15,751 nucleotides of DNA, from contig QWPU01000034.1 in NCBI GenBank assembly GCA_003671065.1, positions 1-15,751 of the forward strand. The letters run 5' to 3'. This document shows positions 13,576 through 15,751 of this stretch, one piece after another (the stretch's first letter is position 1; each line of letters opens with the position of its first letter). The notes under the pieces were generated by a model. That model saw only the letters and a list, made by a program, of their open reading frames with translations, was not told the DNA's origin and did not search any database. Source of the stretch: Planctomycetota bacterium. Lineage in GTDB: Bacteria > Planctomycetota > Phycisphaerae > Phycisphaerales > SM1A02. Made by a program: the position numbers and the translations under genes.

Positions 13576-15594
13576 ATGAGCATTACGCCACCGACGCCGA
13601 GTCCCGCATCCGCTTCCGTCGTCAGTCTTCTCAAAGAAGATCGCGTCTTCGCGCCGACTGCGGCACAGGCTGCTTCGCTCGGCGGCGCCTATTGCGGTTC
13701 GCTTGATGAGTATCGCGTTCAACACGCGCGTTCACTCGCGGATCCTGCTGGTTTCTGGGCTGAAGTTGCGGCCGACTTTGAGTGGTTTACGCCTTGGACT
13801 TCTGTCGTTGAGTGGAACTGCCCTGATGCGAAGTGGTTTGTTGGTGCGACGACGAACATTTGTCACAACGCAGTTGATCGCCATGTGCTTGATGGGCACG
13901 GCCATGAGGTCGCGATCATTTGGGAAGGTGAACCGATGCCCAATGGCGTGCCTGAAGTGCGGCACATTTCGTATGGCGAACTGCTTGAAGATGTGTCGCG
14001 TTGCGCGAATGCGTTGAAATCGCTGGGAGTTGTGAAGGGCGACGTGGTCACGCTGTACATGGGCATGGTGCCTGAGCTTGCCGTCGCGATGCTGGCGTGT
14101 GCGCGCATTGGTGCGGCGCATAGCGTGATCTTTGGCGGCTTCCCTGCGCCTGCGATTGTGGATCGCATGCTTGATGCTGCGTCACGCGTGATCATCACTT
14201 GTGACGGCGCGTGGCGGCGCGGAAGCGTGGTAGCGCTTAAGCAGAATGTGGATCACGCGATTGAACTGCTTGCGGCTGCTGGACACACTGTTTCGCACAG
14301 CGTGGTGTTGCGGCGCACGGACAACGACATCACTTGGAATCCTGCGCGTGATGTGTGTTGGAAGGAACTCAACGCAACGATGAGCAGCGAGTGTGAGTGC
14401 GAGGCAATGGATTCGGAAGATCTGCTCTTCCTCCTTTACACATCAGGATCTACTGGAAAACCTAAGGGAATTCGCCATAGCGTTGGCGGCTACATGGTCT
14501 ACACCGCGTTCAGTGCGCAGCAGACTTTCAATCTTCGCGCCTCGTGCGGTCAAGTCTTTTGGTGCACTGCTGACATTGGGTGGGTCACTGGGCACTCCTA
14601 CATTGTCTATGGCATTCTTCCGAATCGCGTGCCGACACTCATGTACGAAGGCGCGCCGAATTTTCCTGGGGATGATCGCTTCTGGGAAATCATTGCGCGT
14701 CATCGTGTCACGCATCTCTACACCGCGCCGACAGCGATTCGCGCGTTTATGAAGTGGGGCGATGAGCATCCTGCGAAGCATGATCTCTCGACGCTGAAAC
14801 TTCTTGGAAGTGTTGGTGAGCCAATTAATCCAGAAGCGTGGATGTGGTACCGCGAACACATTGGTCATGATGCGTGCCCCATCGTCGATACATTTTGGCA
14901 AACTGAAACTGGTGGTCATGTGATCACGCCGCTGCCGTGCGCGACGCCGACTGTGCCTGGATCGTGCACGCTTCCGTTCTTTGGCATTGACGCCGCGGTC
15001 GTTGATGAACATGGCAACGAACTTCCCGCCAACACTGGTGGCCTCCTTGTGATTCGCAAGCCGTGGCCTGCGATGTTGCGCGGAATTCACGGTGATCGCG
15101 CACGATTCATCGATACCTACTGGTCGCGCGTTGAAGGGATGTATCTCGCGGGCGACGGCGCGCGACGCGATGATCGCGGCTACTTCTGGATCATGGGGCG
15201 CATTGATGACGTGATCAATGTGTCGGGGCATCGCCTGGGCACGATGGAAGTGGAGAGCGCGTTGGTGTCGCATCCTGCTGTCGTTGAAGCTGCGGTTGTG
15301 GGCATGCCGCATGACATCAAAGGCACGGGCATCGCCGCGTTTGTGTCGCTAGCGCCGACTGCTATTGCAAGCGATGCGCTCAAAGCTGCTCTGCGCGAAC
15401 ATGTTGCGGGCGTGCTTGGTCCGATTGCGAAGCCCGACATGATTCGATTCACGCAATCGCTTCCCAAGACGCGATCAGGCAAGATCATGCGTCGACTGTT
15501 GCGTGATGTTGCGGCAGGTCGCGATTCGAATCAAGACACAACGACGCTCGAGGATTTCGCTGTGCTTGCCGCGCTTCGTGGCAATGACGAATGA
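13576..15594 (+). CDS. acs: Acetyl-CoA synthetase (acetate--CoA ligase)
   Basis: Acs activates acetate with ATP and coenzyme A to acetyl-CoA in the cytoplasm, through acetyl-AMP. In this 672-residue protein the adenylate-forming motifs are complete: YTSGSTGKPKG (288-298), TADIGWVTGHSY (331-342), GSVGEPINPEAW (411-422), DTFWQTETGG (438-447), GDGARRDDRGYFWIMGRIDDVINVSGHRLG (split: GDGARRDDRGY and DDVINVSGHRLG) and LPKTRSGKIMRR, with the catalytic lysine at about 636. The tryptophan that closes the acetate pocket in characterised Acs is kept (Trp 441), while the preceding tryptophan is Phe 440. This favours acetate as substrate over longer acids. The lysine is the known target of regulatory acetylation in relatives. 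The ATG at 13576 lacks a strong Shine-Dalgarno sequence. An MntR-like gene follows after 11 bp. Confidence 0.96.
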   Translation: MSITPPTPSPASASVVSLLKEDRVFAPTAAQAASLGGAYCGSLDEYRVQHARSLADPAGFWAEVAADFEWFTPWTSVVEWNCPDAKWFVGATTNICHNAVDRHVLDGHGHEVAIIWEGEPMPNGVPEVRHISYGELLEDVSRCANALKSLGVVKGDVVTLYMGMVPELAVAMLACARIGAAHSVIFGGFPAPAIVDRMLDAASRVIITCDGAWRRGSVVALKQNVDHAIELLAAAGHTVSHSVVLRRTDNDITWNPARDVCWKELNATMSSECECEAMDSEDLLFLLYTSGSTGKPKGIRHSVGGYMVYTAFSAQQTFNLRASCGQVFWCTADIGWVTGHSYIVYGILPNRVPTLMYEGAPNFPGDDRFWEIIARHRVTHLYTAPTAIRAFMKWGDEHPAKHDLSTLKLLGSVGEPINPEAWMWYREHIGHDACPIVDTFWQTETGGHVITPLPCATPTVPGSCTLPFFGIDAAVVDEHGNELPANTGGLLVIRKPWPAMLRGIHGDRARFIDTYWSRVEGMYLAGDGARRDDRGYFWIMGRIDDVINVSGHRLGTMEVESALVSHPAVVEAAVVGMPHDIKGTGIAAFVSLAPTAIASDALKAALREHVAGVLGPIAKPDMIRFTQSLPKTRSGKIMRRLLRDVAAGRDSNQDTTTLEDFAVLAALRGNDE

Positions 15595-15605
15595 GGACAC
15601 CTTCG

Positions 15606-15751
15606 ATGGCTGCGAAGAAAAAAGTTTCCTTGAAGCCTCGCCCCGCGCTCTCGAGCGCGGCGCATCACCGTGCGTTGCGCAAGCAACACGAAGCGGAAGC
15701 GGCGCAGGATTACTGTGAGGCAATCGCAGAATTGCTTGATACAGGCGTCGA
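15606..15751 (+). CDS. mntR: MntR/DtxR-family metal-dependent transcriptional regulator, N-terminal part
   Basis: The frame from the ATG at 15606 runs off the right edge after 48 codons. A Lys-rich start (MAAKKKVSLKPRP) is followed by HHRALRKQHEAEAAQDYCEA and IAELLDTGVE. This aligns by eye with the first helix of MntR proteins of the Gram-negative type (HR-x-x-R-x-x-H-x-x-E-x-x-x-DY-x-E-x-I-x-x-L). Asp 35 and Glu 38 occupy the positions of the manganese ligands Asp 8 and Glu 11 of Bacillus MntR. MntR represses manganese uptake genes when the cell has enough metal. The DNA-binding helices lie beyond the window, so the assignment rests on one helix only. A GAGG site at 15593-15596 overlaps the acs stop with 9-nt spacing, so translation may be linked to acs. 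A 7-bp hairpin (15643-15660) lies within the early codons. Confidence 0.6.
   Translation, partial: MAAKKKVSLKPRPALSSAAHHRALRKQHEAEAAQDYCEAIAELLDTGV

Noticed and set aside
14443..15312. A 289-codon open frame on the minus strand
   Set aside because: It is antisense to the adenylation domain of acs; composition is Arg/His-rich as in other shadow frames.
15643..15660. A 7-bp hairpin with a 4-nt loop early in the MntR-like gene
   Set aside because: It lies within codons 13-18 of the reading frame with no T-run, and the sequence is Pro/Leu/Ser coding in a GC-rich context; there is nothing to support an attenuator.

Overview
The window looks like chromosomal DNA from a planctomycete, probably of the Phycisphaerae type. 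This is inferred from protein style, not from a marker gene. The signs are a C-terminal tail with two dockerin type I calcium-binding repeats, a secreted beta-helix protein, a WD40 fragment, a small membrane protein with the CxxCGxxL...CPECGR zinc-ribbon style common in that phylum, and housekeeping genes scattered singly or in short operons. The DNA is moderately GC-rich. I see no rRNA, tRNA, CRISPR array, integrase or transposase.

Layout. Positions 1-1270 are accessory and partly broken. They hold the N-terminus of a secreted beta-helix protein (minus, cut by the window edge), a strong intrinsic terminator, the dockerin tail of a secreted protein (minus), the C-terminal blades of a WD40 protein (plus), and a small unknown protein with a four-residue tandem repeat. 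The dockerin tail and the WD40 tail sit back to back, both without their 5' parts, so a rearrangement or assembly join lies near position 630. From 1276 the content is core: recJ (minus) diverges from a short-type nucleoside monophosphate kinase (plus), which converges on a secreted PDZ-domain protein (minus).

A minus-strand run then reads from 10167 down to 5062: a secreted cysteine-rich protein with a glycine-rich hydrophobic region, a two-helix membrane zinc-ribbon protein, a compact intergenic repeat array, and the tight group tpiA-secG-yicC-phosphotransferase, with a weak candidate terminator after it. The plus-strand run at the right carries alaS, acs and the start of an MntR-like metal-dependent regulator, cut by the window edge.

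How they fit together. tpiA (glycolysis), secG (protein export), yicC (RNA turnover) and a small-molecule kinase are probably co-transcribed. acs and the MntR-like gene are 11 bp apart and probably share a transcript. The secreted cysteine-rich protein and the zinc-ribbon membrane protein are 15 bp apart and form the least understood unit. I found no convincing new defence or mobile system. The items most worth following up are the double-truncation junction at about 630, the repeat array before tpiA, and the two-gene secreted/membrane unit.
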